Shown here piece after piece: positions 34,371 through 46,125 of a stretch of DNA of 64,000 bases. The DNA comes from Sesamum alatum (taxonomy: Eukaryota; Streptophyta; Magnoliopsida; Lamiales; Pedaliaceae), in NCBI GenBank assembly GCA_034509735.1, contig JACGWO010000012.1, positions 3,720,001 through 3,784,000 of the forward strand, in the 5' to 3' direction. A model generated the notes under the pieces. That model did not search any database, was not told the origin of the DNA, and was given only the letters and a program-made list of their open reading frames with translations. The translations under genes and the position numbers were made by a program. Within the stretch, counting starts at the first letter, position 1; the number at the start of each line of letters is the position of its first letter.

Positions 34371-35324
34371 ATGCAGAAATCCCATAACCAGAAGCAGCAT
34401 TACCTGAAATTGAAGCCTGAGAACCCCTGGTTTCTGGGCCTGGCGGTCGTCGGATTGATAGGCGGCGGGTTGCTCATCGCTTCGTTGCTCACCAACAACG
34501 GCTCGACGCAGTTGTTTTGCGGCGGCGGCGGCGCGTGGGGGAGAACTCCATTTGATGGGAACGCGACGACGGCGACAACGCTACAGCTGGAAGCCATTCT
34601 CCACTACGCGACGTCCCGCGTTGTGCCGCAGCAGTCTATCGGCGAGATCACCGTGTCGTACGACGTTCTGCGGTCCCTCGGGCCGAGCAACTTCCTCGTG
34701 TTTGGGCTGGGCCATGATTCGTTGATGTGGGCCGCGATTAATCCACGTGGCAGGACGCTATTCCTCGAGGAGGACCCGAAGTGGGTGCAGACTGTGCTGA
34801 AGGACGCCCCCGCCCTCCGCGTCGACACCGTAAGCTACCGCACGCAGCTCTCTCAGGCCGACGAGTTGCTGAAGCACTACCGCACGGAGCCGGACTGTTC
34901 GTCGGAGAAGTCATTCCTGCGCGGCAACGATAAGTGCAGGTAAATCAAAAAACCACCAAAAACAGATCGGGAAAATGATGTTTAATAGAGATTGAATTTG
35001 TTGCGATAATGGTACAGATTAGCACTGAACATGCTGTCGGACGAAGTGTACGACACGGAGTGGGACATGATAATGGTGGACGCGCCGCGGGGGTACTTCG
35101 CGGAGGCGCCGGGGAGGATGGCGGCGATATACTCTGCGGCGGTGATGGCGAGGAACAGGAAGAAATCAGGTGTGACGCACGTGTTCGTGCACGACGTGGA
35201 CCGGAGGGTGGAGAAGAAGTATGCGGAGGCGTTCTTGTGCAAGAAGCATCTGGTGAAGGCTGTGGGGAGGCTATGGCACTTCGAGATTCCGCCCGCGGCT
35301 AACGTGAGCGGTGACTTTTGCTAG
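34371..35324 (+). CDS. AGM1: DUF579 polysaccharide glucuronic-acid 4-O-methyltransferase, AGM1-like
   Basis: Exon 1 is 34371-34939 and exon 2 is 35018-35324. The 78-bp intron (GTAAAT...TACAG) splits an Arg codon, and the product is 291 aa. It is a type II Golgi membrane protein: cytosolic residues 1-20, membrane helix about 21-40, a short Gly/Thr-rich stem, then the DUF579 domain. SAM-binding and catalytic blocks are visible: NFLVFGLGHDSLMW (107-120), GRTLFLEED (127-135), WDMIMVDAPRGY (205-216) and EAPGRMAAIYSA (219-230), plus the HVFVHDV block and a terminal Cys. The family transfers methyl from S-adenosylmethionine to O-4 of glucuronic acid. The LRGNDKCRLAL and AVMARNRKKSGVTHVF stretches favour the arabinogalactan enzyme over xylan-specific GXMT, while IRX15 proteins look more distant. 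The start is the first ATG after the TATA box, in an ACCATG context. The gene is intact and is the only clear host gene here. Confidence 0.9.
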
Positions 35325-35645
35325 AATGCGCGGGGTGTGTGCTGATTGATGGCTACTTATATGGCCAGAAGGAGGCGCACAGTTTCCCCTTTGGATCAGC
35401 TCAAAAATTTCACATTTTCTTTTTAATTTATTTTTCCTGTCAAATTATTGGTAGTGAAAAAAGGATTTTAAATACGGAAAGATATCATTTGTTTTTAGAC
35501 TTCTTTTTGTGAAAATAATTTTGAAAAATTGAAGATATTAATACTGTAATCGAGACAATACTTGCCAACAGTAAGACAGACTGCTCATGAATCTTAAAAT
35601 AGAAAAAGTATTGAAATTTTAAAATTCATTGATATTTTAAAAAAT

Positions 35646-36140
35646 GGTTAATTATACTTAGACCCATCTGAAAATGTCAAATTACACTTTTTTTTAAAAA
35701 AAATTTAAAATTACACTTACACCCCTTCCAAGACTTCTCTGTTTACACCTGACCCCATCCGTTAGAGTTTGGACGGGAAATATTTACGTCAACAAAAAAA
35801 ATTATATTAATTTTTAATTTTGCCCCTTGTTTAATATTTTTATGAATATTTTTGTACTTATAAGGGATAAATATAATGTATATATAGAGAGTGAATTAAC
35901 ATTATTATATTTTTTTTCCCTATAAGCACAAAATTATTACATGGGGATGTTAAATGAGGGGTAAAATTAAAAATTTATGTAATTTTATTTGCTAATGCCA
36001 GCATTTTTTGTCAAAATCCCAACAAAAGGGGATCGAGTGTAAACAGTGGATTTTCAGAAGGGGTGTAAGTGTAATTTTGAAATTTCTTTGGAGAAAAGTG
36101 TAATTTGCACTTTCAAAAGGGGTCTAAGTGTAATTAACCC
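35646..36140. mobile_element. MITE, family C (copy 3)
   Basis: A 495-bp element starting GGTTAATTATACTTAGACCC and ending GGTCTAAGTGTAATTAACCC. The flanks TTAAAAAAT and TTAAAAAAA match at 8 of 9. It is the most complete reference copy for the family. It follows the DUF579 3' region (35325-35636), where no exact AATAAA signal was found. Confidence 0.88.
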
Positions 36141-36149
36141 TTAAAAAAA

Positions 36150-37262
36150 AACTAAATTTCTTTGTTAGTCCATACATCTTGTTTTTGTCCTATTTTAATG
36201 CCTCATCTTTTAAATGCACTTTAACAATCCTTATCTCATAAATTTGTCCCATTAAAGTACTTGACCATTAGATTTAATGGAATCTAAATTATAAAAAATT
36301 GAATATTCTATTGAAAAGGAGTAAAATTAAAAAAAAAATCCAAAATTCCTATGTTATTCGTTCATGAAAAATTTACCAAACGTATTATAATTTTATTTAC
36401 ATGAAAAAAGTACATAAAACTTGAAAATATCATAAGACTATGTATAAAATAAATATCATTACAATTCTTCGCATAATGAAATATAAATCACTTGCAAAAA
36501 AAAAAAAAAAAAGTTCCAGATGTCATTATAATAATATCACATTACGTGCTATAATTATTTTGCATTAAAAAATCAACATCAATTTGTCATGACTGCTAAT
36601 GCCGACAAATATTTGTATGTTATCATGTACTTTTTCTAACTTTGATAGATTCTCTTTTTTTTCTTCACAAGTTATTGTCTCGCAATACTTTGCACAAACA
36701 ATGTAATGCACCGTTTACACTACTTAATGAAGTCGGCACTAATTGAAAGTCCACCAACATTAGTGGTAGTTTCTATTGAGCTTTCCCTGCAATTGTACTC
36801 TACATATTTGGAACCACTTAAAATAAAGTCCAACATAAGTAAAGTAAAAATTACCAAGCATGCCCTACATTCATCTTTAAAATTTTTCAACATTTTTTGC
36901 ACTTTTGGATAGAGTGAGCCTAGATACTTTGTGATGTATTCTCTCTTATTGCAACCTCTTCGTCAAATAAATCCTAATTGCTCCACGATTGCAGTGACAT
37001 TTATTTTATACAAGTCTTGTGACTTTGTGGAATTTTATGTATTTTTTTCATGCAAATAAGATTATAATACGTTAGGGAGGTATTTTATGAAAGAATAATA
37101 TAGGAATTTGGAAATTTCCAATTTTACCCTTTTAAGTGAATAATCCGTCCTTTATAATTTAGATTCCGTTCAAGGATTTCATTAGGATAAATTTGAAAGA
37201 TGAGGAACTGCTAATGTCATGTCCATAAATTTTTATACTTCATTGAGAGGCTAATTGGTAAT
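36150..37262. mobile_element. Fold-back element N
   Basis: The left arm (about 36150-36490) pairs with the right arm (about 36940-37262). Examples are GGAATCTAAATTATAAA with TTTATAATTTAGATTCC, and ACGTATTATAATTTTATTT with its diverged complement near 37045-37070. The centre (36490-36940) codes for nothing recognised. Ends and TSD are not resolved. Confidence 0.65.
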
Positions 37263-37269
37263 TATTAAA

Positions 37270-39516
37270 AAAATATAAATTTAATTATAAGTTATAAGTA
37301 GAAATTTTAAATATATTAAAACTTGAAGGGGCTAAATTGAAACTTTATAGATATTTGTGGTCAATTTATATATATAATGTAGTTGAGGACTAAATTGTAA
37401 TTTTAATAAAAATTATTAAAAAAAAAAGGGCGATTACTAATTGGAGGACCGCCCCTCCCAAAAATTTATCTCTACAACAAATATATATATATATATGTAT
37501 ATATTACAAAAAGAGAAAAAGAAAGCAAACACACACTTTACACAAAACACACAATAACACACACATAGATTAAAAAGCAAATAGGCTTCGGCGATCCTCC
37601 AGGTAAAATTTTAATTTAAAAAATTATTATTAATTTATATAATTATATTTTTTGGTTACAACATTTATTAAATATACCTTGTACTATCCGATTTACTATT
37701 TAATTAGAAAATTTATTAAATTTAGTATATATATAAATTAGTGATCGGGGATATATTTAATTGGAACGGGGGTATTCTAGCCAATAAATTAAATTTTATT
37801 TAATATATTAAATTTAGTCGTTGTTATAATGGATTATCCAAAATTTATCGGATTTATTGACCAAATACATAATTATATATATACTAGGTCCGAATAATTA
37901 TTATAATTGTGAAGAATTGGTAAAAATTAATAGGGATAGTAGAAAATTATGTTTGAAATATATTTGGAAATTATATTTGAGAAATATTGTATTTATTAAA
38001 ATGGAATATGAGATTTTTGTAATAATTTCATTTAGGAGTATTATAGAGAACAATATTTATAAAAATAAGAGGAGTTTGATGAAATCAACTCTTAGGAGTT
38101 AATTGATAAATTATATATATATATATATATATCGGGAAATCTTATAATGTCTAATTGTTTAGACGAGGAATGAACGAAGGGTTAAATTTCAATATAAATT
38201 AAATATTAAAGGATTGGTATTAAATATAAGAATATTATTTAGAAATTTCATTCGGAAATTTACGATATATTGATTATGCCTATTATAACCTATATAGGAT
38301 ACGGGGATAAAGTAGAAGATTAATCAGCTCATTCTATTAGCATAACCGTTTTGAGATCGAGGTAAGTATAGTTAATTGGATATATATATATATATATATA
38401 AGTCTATAGGGGTGTACTTGTTGGTTGTAAACCTTATTGGTACTTGTAAATGCTTATTTGGATTAAGTGGTTATTTTATGAAGTTGGCGTTAAGTGTTTA
38501 TTTGTGATTATTTATGTATTATAATGATAGCCTTATATTACATTCGATTGTTGCATGGAGTTGAACGAAGAAGTCAATTATGAGTATATCGTTAAATTGT
38601 GATAAAGAGATGACTTACCTAGTTGGGGAGCATAGTCAATAGTTTGTGATGATGTGATTGATGGCGATGTGCTTGACGATGTGTGATGAGAAAAATGAAT
38701 ATAAGCTAGGTACCATGGCGCGTAGGGTACCGGGATATTCCGGATAGCGGGGAATATCCTGTGCTGATAGCTACACACTGGGGTGGTGTGGGGATGCCAT
38801 GTTCGTTGTGATCTTCTGTGCTGATATTGCTACACACTCAGATAGTGTGAGGATATCACATTCGACTGGTATCCTGTGCTGTATATGATATGACATGGAT
38901 TGAGATGATAATAGCCGACAGAACCATTGACTGATGCACTCCAATTAGAGTAAGCAGGGTCCTAAGAATATAAAACTATGACTTTAGATATTGTATTGTG
39001 TATTAATGCATGATCGTGGCATTGATTACTTTATGACTTTATTGTGATTACATATATATATATATATTGAATATTCGTTGGTTTGTGACATGGGGGGTAT
39101 CTATACGTGTATATAGGCTGATTGGCTATACTTATTGAGTAGGCAGCTTATCCCTTGCCAAATATTTTTCAGGAAATAAGTCACAATGATTAGCCGAAGG
39201 GTGAATCATAAGCCGATTAGCAATATTACTGGGTGGGTCAACAGTGATATCTTGAGTTGGGAGCTGTAGTTGCATAATTCCGTATGTATAAGGCTTTCAG
39301 TCGATTTGTATCCTAAGTTTTGTAATAACTAGGAACTGCACCTTTCCATTTCCTTATATTTATAAATACTAGAATTGATGATTAAATACAATATTTCGAT
39401 GACGCATGTCATTCCATGATGTCTCGATATTATATTTGAGAAAAATATGGTTTATCTTATTAGGTTAAATGTGGATTTCTTATAAGACGGACTGTAATTA
39501 TCGAGGGGGTGTTACA
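37270..39516 (+). mobile_element. Probable solo LTR of a Ty3/gypsy chromovirus
   Basis: The right end GAGGGGGTGTTACA is typical of Tekay-type chromovirus LTRs. Inside are an (AT)n/TATA stretch (37482-37503), an A/G/C-rich leader-like run (37507-37580), a GATCCTCCAGGTAAAATTT donor-like motif and GATCGAGGTAAGTATAG (38354-38370), features such LTRs often have. No pol domain borders it. The left end was not found, so the start coordinate is approximate. Tandem phrases around TGTGCTGATA..GCTACACAC recur at about 38760-38880. Confidence 0.5.
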
Positions 39517-40054
39517 TGCTAAAGTGCATTTGAAATATGAGATATTAAAGTAAAACAAAAACAAGAAATAGGGGACTAACAACGAGATTTGACTTTTAAA
39601 AACTATGATCAGAATGGGAGTTGAATTTAAAATTATTTATAATATAGAAAAATATTCAAGCAAGTCTAAATGATCTAGTACTCAAAATTTAAGATCTTTA
39701 ATTTCAATCCATTAATCCAAAATAGCCTTGAAAAAATTAGAATAACTATGTTTCTTAGGGTTGGACTATCAATATGCCAATGTGACAATATCGAGGCCCA
39801 TTGATAATAAAGTTATGGGTTCGAAGAGCACAAATGTGTGAGTATTTATTGACTTTAATAATAGTTGTTGGGGTATATTACAACTACATCCCTAAAGATT
39901 TGGCATAATTATAAATACTTCATTGTTATTTGAAAAATTACAAATACTTCTCTCAAATTAAAAATAATTATGTAGTCCCTAGATAAAGATGTGAAAAGTA
40001 CTACTTTACCATTATTAAATTATTTATTTTTAATAAAATATTTGAAAAAATATA

Positions 40055-40817
40055 GGCTTTATTACACCCTAGACCCCCTCTGAGAATGCAAAATTATACT
40101 TTCCCTAAAGAAGTTTTGAAATTATACTTACACCCCCTCTGAAATTTATCTATTTACACTTGACCCCGTTTCGTTAGAATTTGGACGAAGAATGTTGATG
40201 TTAGCAAAATAAATTACAAAAGTTTTTAATTACCCCTCATTGAACATTCTCATGTATAATTATGTACTTATAAAGAAAAATTAAAATAAGGGTAAATTAC
40301 ATTGATGCCCCCCTTAGATTAGGCCCAATTACACAAACACCCCCTGTCTTTTGTGAAATTACAGCTACACCTCCTGAGGGGTGTTAATGTAATATTTTTC
40401 AGGGTGTATTAGTGTAAGCTTTGACTTTGAATAGGGGATATAGTTGTAATACAATTACAACCTCAGGTGGAGTAGTTGTAATTTTGCCAAAGACAGGGGG
40501 TGCTTGTGTAGTTGAGCCTAACCTCAGGGGGTGACATTGTAATTTACCCTTAAATAATGTTAACATCACTGCATATATATACATTACATTTATCTTTTCA
40601 TAAGTACAAAAATATATATGAGAATGTTAATTGATTGGCAAAATTAAAAATTTATGTAATTTGTTTTGTTAACTTAAACATTTTTCCTTCAAACTCTAAC
40701 GGAAGGAGGTCAGCTGTAAACGAAGAATCTTTAGAGGGGTGTAAGTGTAATTTTAAAACTTTTTTGAGGAAAAGTATAATTTTGCATTTTTAGAGGGGGT
40801 CTAGGAGTAATTAACAG
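40055..40817. mobile_element. MITE, family C (copy 2), nested
   Basis: It starts GGCTTTATTACACCCTAGACC and ends GGGTCTAGGAGTAATTAACAG. AAAAATATA flanks both sides exactly (40046-40054 and 40818-40826). It is interrupted by a family-D MITE. Confidence 0.85.
40290..40549. mobile_element. MITE, family D (copy 2), third nesting level
   Basis: A 260-bp element with ends GGGTAAATTACATTGATG and CATTGTAATTTACCC. The flanks TTAAAATAA and TTAAATAAT are an imperfect TSD. Its removal restores the family-C reading across the join. Confidence 0.85.
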
Positions 40818-41086
40818 AAAAATATATTAAAAAAACTGAGGCTGGATAAAATAAATAATCCATTAAGAATATTAACCCATAAAAATATTTTAAAAAATTC
40901 TAAAAGATATATAAAATTATAACTTGTAGTTCAAAAGGAAATTTTTAGCATATTACAAAAGTTGGATGAAAACTTAACGAAATAGTCTCGTTTTTAGATG
41001 GACGTTAAAGTCAAGGGGTATTTGTAATTTCCTAAACAACGATGAGATATTTATAATTATGTCAAATCAGAGGAGGTGATTGTAAT

Positions 41087-42904
41087 AGATAAACATCACT
41101 TTTGGTCCCTAAACTATACCACTTATCTACTTTTGGTCTCTCATGTATCCTGTTAATCAAATTTGATCCCTCAAATTTAAAGATTCCCCCATTTTTGGTC
41201 CCTACGTTAAATTTTTTATTAAAATTAACGAAATTCTTAAAAAAAAAATTGTGCTCAAAGAGACTCAAACTTGGGTCTTTAAGTAAAACGAAACAAACTT
41301 CATACCACTAGGCTAAGCCTACTTCTTTTTTGTTTCTAAGGTCCCAAATTTTAGACATCACTTCAACATGGAAAGTGGAAAAACAAAATAAATAAATAAA
41401 TTTTAAACTAAAAATAAAAATTAACATACCAAAATTGAGAGACACCAAATTATTGCTCTTTCTTAATAATAAGTATAATCTTAATAAAATAAATTATTAA
41501 ATTCGTTTCAAATGATACAATATTGTTTTCTAATTCTTGTTGTATTTCCTTTTTATTTTTGTTTATCAAAATAGACTGTCCATATAAAAGCATTTCAGAT
41601 AATAACAAGTCAGTGTCAACACAAATTCTAAATTGGTACAACTTAATATTTGGATGGTGTTTATATAAATTTAAAACATATTATAAGTTTATAGGGCATT
41701 TGGTAAAAACTTTTAGAACATGAACTTATGAGACAGGAATAAATATTATGAATTTATAAGCTTTTAAAATAAAATAAAGGATTACAATTTTTTTTAGACG
41801 TATTGACAACATTATTTGATTTTAGTCATATTAATTATGAAATTGGTATTCTTAACATTTTATCAACTGCCATGTCATATTTAATAAATATTTAAAAATT
41901 TTATATTTAAAATAAGATTTGATGTCGTCATATAAACCTAAAAAAGTATTTAATACAACACTTTATTTTGTAAAATTTGGGAGTTAAAGGGCTAATTAAG
42001 ATCGACCTTTGCATAGTGAAACTTGGGTTGTTGAAGTAACTTTAGATACGTTTTGTAAAATTTGGGAGACTAAAAAACTAAGAAGCAAACTTGGGGTTGC
42101 TACAGCATACTTCAGTGATAGCTATATTTCGGGTGAGCAAAAAATCATGTAACAAACTTGGCCTAATGGTATAGGATTTGTTTTGTTATACTTAAAACTC
42201 AAGTTCGAGCTCCCTTGAGCACAAATGCGATTTTATTTATGAAAAAATTATTTTTTTAGTCTGCTAAGTATGCCTAATATTAATTTTAGTCCGGTAACTA
42301 TGCCCATTTTTTTTAAGTCCAGTAACTTGCAAAATTGATGAGATTTAGTCCGAATTAGGGTTTTTTACTCAATTTTTCGGCGATATTTTGAAAATCAGCC
42401 GAAAAATGCACATGTGACAACTATTTGGTTAATTTACGACAACTTATATACGTGTACAACCACATGTATTAGTTGTCACTTGTACAACCACATGTATTAG
42501 GTGGCATTCAAATTAAAATCCACCTTATTTCAATTGCCACATAGGCTTAGAAATTTTCAAAATATGTCCAGTTGACATGCCATGTAATATTTCCGGCCAA
42601 GAAATCAAAATTCGACCACCGGAGGACTAAATCTCATCAATTTTGCAAGTTACTGGACTTAGAAAAAAATGGGTATAGTTACCGGACTAAATTTAATATT
42701 GGGCATACTTAGCCGACTAAAAAATTAATTTTCCCTTTATTTATTTATTTTTAAGAATTTCGTTAATTTTAACAGAAAATTTAACGGAGAGACCAAAAAT
42801 TATGAAATTTTTAAACTTGAGGGACCAAATATGATGAGCAGGATACATGAGGGACCAAAAGTTGATAAGTGACATAGTTTAGGGACCAAAAGTGATGTTT
42901 AGCC
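41087..42904. mobile_element. Inverted-repeat element G, nested, 9-10-bp TSD
   Basis: The terminal repeats pair GATAAACATCACTTTTGGTC with GACCAAAAGTGATGTTTAGCC and continue for about 240 bp. TGATTGTAAT flanks both sides (41077-41086 and 42905-42914). The inner arms contain a tRNA-like TAGCCTAGTGGTAT...CAAGTTTGAGTC stretch in inverted orientation on the two sides (about 41250-41330 and 42150-42230). No transposase was seen. Confidence 0.85.
42241..42736. mobile_element. MITE H nested in G; candidate MULE2 derivative
   Basis: A 496-bp element with long inverted arms. TTTATTTAT flanks both sides exactly (42232-42240 and 42737-42745). The ends (complement of GGGAAAATTAATTTTTTAGT, then a TAATTTTAGTCCGGTAACT phrase) resemble the MULE2 ends (GGGAAATTTTTTTTTTGGTC, then TAATTTTAGTCCTCTAACT). 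This suggests MULE2-type transposase could mobilise it. Confidence 0.82.
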
Positions 42905-43292
42905 TGATTGTAATTTACCCTAATTGTTGGTTAATTATAAATATTTGATATTAATAAGGGTAAATTACAGTGACACCTCCTGAGGTTAGGCTCAATTACG
43001 CAAACACCCCTTGTCTTTTGTGAAATTACTGCTACACCCCCTGAGGTTGTAATTGTATTACAACTACCCCCTATTCAAAGGCAAAGCTTACATTAATACA
43101 CCCTAAAAAATATTACACTAACACCCCTCAGGGGGTGTAACTGTAATTTCATAAAAGATAGGAGATGTCAATGTAATTGAACCTAACCTCAAGAGGTGTC
43201 AATATAATTTACGGCTTATTTATTTATTTAATATTAAGAAAATAAAAAATAACAAAAATAAATATAATATAATATATTTTTTTTAAATTCTT

Positions 43293-43319
43293 GAAGTCGA
43301 ACTCAAGGAGTTCGACTTC
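43293..43319. repeat. Single terminal palindrome in left arm of MULE1
   Basis: GAAGTCGAACTC and GAGTTCGACTTC are perfect 12-bp arms around AAG. The right arm has a multiplied version at 47516-47659. Confidence 0.95.
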
Positions 43320-43336
43320 TACTTTTTTTTTTATAA

Positions 43337-43340
<4 letters not shown>

Positions 43341-43382
<42 letters not shown>

Positions 43383-43442
43383 TTTGCGTATATTCAACTT
43401 TTTTCTTTTTTTTAATTTTATTATTACTATTATTATTATTAT
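43341..43442 (+). repeat. (ATT)n microsatellite beside left MULE1 arm
   Basis: ATT repeats at 43341-43382 and a second, imperfect run ending near 43442. It mirrors the (AAT)n tract at 47430-47498 beside the right arm. 43443-43582 is AT-rich with nothing else seen. Confidence 0.95.
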
Positions 43443-43582
43443 TTAGTCTGCATATATTTAAAATAAATATACAATAAAAAATATTCATTAACACAAAAAA
43501 TATAATTACATTAAAAAAATTATATTAAATCAAAGAATAAAATTTTAGAAATTATTTATAATAATTACAATTCTTAAAATTA

Positions 43583-46123
43583 TTATTGTCTTCTACGACC
43601 CCTCACCGACGCATCAGTTTGTCTTGAATGGCCCTCCCTTTGTTGGTATTGTTGTCTATCTCGCGTTTGTGCCCAATCCATCTCGTTAGGAATACGTGTG
43701 GTTTGGCTTCTATCACGATGAATGATGCCACGCAAAGTAGTGTCATGGACCAACTCAAATTGTGGAACATCCCAATAATCTTCCACCATCAAAGGATGAA
43801 AAGACTTAGAATATGTTCTCCTGTAAGCCATTATATCATAATAGTCCTTCACCATTGATGGAGCACTAATTCTATATGCAGCGCATACCTTTTGAGCATG
43901 CGAGCACGGGATGCCGAATTGACTCCATTTGCCACATGAACATTCTCGTGTGGCAATTTAGACGACGTGAGTGTTGAATCCATGTCCAGTCTGACGTTTT
44001 GTCACAACGGAGGCAGACTGTTGGTGCTGGTTGTATCTCGTCACAGCATGTTCAACACTTTTTTCGAACCAACGTTGGAACAATTTGTCTGCAAAGTCCG
44101 TCCATAGTTGGTTGTTGCTTAACATGACACCACTTTTGGCCATCCTCTCACGAAAATAGTGGACTGAACGAGCAAATGTTATTTCCACTATTGCAGTCAC
44201 AAGCAATCGACGAGCCCCTTTCAGAACTCCATTGATGCACTCTGACATGTTGGTTGTGAGAATTCCGCACCGCCATCCGCCATCGTGAGAGCTGTCCATT
44301 TTTCCTTCTCAATATTCTCTAAGTACACAAACGCTTCTAATTTGTGAACCTTTATCTCGTTCATTGTTCGATTGAACTTGCTGATTTGATATTCAGAACC
44401 AGATCTCCAACAAAGGTCCTTCAGTTCGACATTCTTGTGACGACTGTTGAAATTAGAACATACGTGCCGCAAGCAATATCTGTGCACTCCCTGTGGTGGC
44501 ACAAAATCTGGAATTTTTTTCACTGCTCTGATGAGACCCGCATTACGGTCAGAAATAAGACACATCCCAGACCGTCCTCTTATAATATGTTTGCTCAACA
44601 TTTGAAGAAACCAAGTCCAAGATGCTTCGGATTCTTCATCGACAATAGCAAACGCAAGAGGAAGTACCTGTTGATTCCCATCCATGGCAGCTGCAATCAA
44701 CATTTTGTACTTGTACTTTGTGTATAAATGTGTTCCATCGACACTGATGACATTGCGGCAGTATTGGAACCCATCGATACACGATTTGAATGCCCAGAAG
44801 ACGTATTTTATCACGTATGCATTGCTTGACCGCTGAAAGTATTTATGTTCCCATTCAACAATCGTCCCTTCATTATACTTTTGGAGAGCTCCCATGAAGT
44901 TTGGTAGCTTTCGAACTGAACTCTCCCATGTGCCATAAACGGTTTCACGGGCCATCTTCAAACTGTACCATGCCTTTTGGTATGTTATGTCGAACTCTGT
45001 GTGGTCCTTCACAGTTTGTATGACATGCTTTATTCCATATGAGGGGTCGCATTTTACCTGCCCTAATAATAAAGAAGCAATGTACCTTCTGTCTAAGTTG
45101 CAGTGTTCGAGGGACATATCGTTAATAACACATGTGTGGTCCCCCTTATATTTTGTTATTTTTCAACGGCCCGTTCTCAGTTTTATTATTCCACGTAGCT
45201 CCCATCTACACCATACATCTGGAACGTGAAAAAAAAAAGATGAATACACTTTCTAATAAAATTGTGATAGACGATTATACATTATTGATACGTACCTGGG
45301 GTGCTATGTTTAAAGAGGACCTTCCATTTTTTGTGGTACTCTCAAGTACCACATACTCACGCCGTCCATGTCGTATCAAGTGATCTTTCACCGCTCTTAT
45401 TAAATGATCTTTATTTTTAAAAATCATTCCCACATCAAGTCTCCCTTCATTAGCATCATAAAATTTCGCATACTTTGACGGAACCATCAATGGAGTCAGC
45501 AGGTATCTCCGGGAATGTACGATCAAAAAATGGTATGGAACGGTAAAACATTTCCTCATTAGTGTTATTTGGCATAGACGGTTCATTGGTTGGTGACATA
45601 CCTTGAGAGTGGGTTGCAAATGTTTCAGCCATGTCATTTATGTCAGCCTCGTTCTCAGGATCCTCGGTGGTATTGGAAATGCATCTTCATCTGGTTCAGA
45701 CATATGATCTGAAAAATCAGCGAAACTATCAGCTTGAGGATCTTCTTCATGATCCTCTTCAGGGTCTTCTTCGAACACTGGCTCGTTGTTGCTCCGTGAA
45801 TGGGTTGCCCCGGGTTGAATTCCAATGTTTTCCAGGCCTTGTATAACAGCAACCACGTCAGGTGTTGAGTCATATACGCTGTAATTTGAAGCACTCCCAA
45901 AAAAATCACCACCAGATGGACCTGCAAAAAAATTACCATCGGAAGGACCGGCTAAAAAATCACGGTTCGAGGAAGAAGGTAGACCTTCATTGGCTAAAAG
46001 TGATATGTAGTCGCCCCAAGGTTGGCTAAACATATTTGATGGTTGTGATGGGTATTGATGTTCTTTTTCAATATATATTTCTAAGATTGGAAAGCCTGAT
46101 GCAGGATCCAAAAAGAATGACAA
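43583..46123 (-). pseudogene. MULE1 MURA-type transposase
   Basis: In coding order: an acidic N-terminal part from 46123; a Mutator N-terminal domain (GMIFKNKDHLIRAVKDHLIR, about 45445-45385); an intron of 77 bp (45295-45219); the MULE DDE core with VISVDGTHLYTKYKYKMLIA (first Asp), CLISDRNAGLIRAVKKIP (second Asp) and LTTNMSECINGVLKGAR (Glu); and a SWIM zinc finger CSCGKWSQFGIPCSHAQ (about 43935-43885), ending RGRRRQ at 43583. The protein would bind the terminal repeats and cut and paste the element in the nucleus. Breaks: a frameshift near 45638, TGA in place of Trp near 45165, a frameshift near 44280 and TAA in place of probable Gln at 43958. All catalytic residues are still readable. Confidence 0.9.
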
Positions 46124-46125
46124 AT

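Larger units (their letters stand above)
39871..42920. mobile_element. Family A element (copy 4), host of a five-element nest
   Basis: It starts GGGTATATTACAACTAC and ends TGTAATTTACCC. Flanks TAGTTGTTG (39862-39870) and TAATTGTTG (42921-42929) match at 8 of 9. Two elements sit in it: family C (40055-40817, itself holding family D) and element G (41087-42904, itself holding element H). Without them it is about 0.45 kb, the normal family size. Confidence 0.85.

Noticed and set aside
35009..35302. Alternative plus-strand frame over exon 2 of the DUF579 gene
   Set aside because: Arg/Gly-rich shadow frame; the spliced frame has all family motifs.
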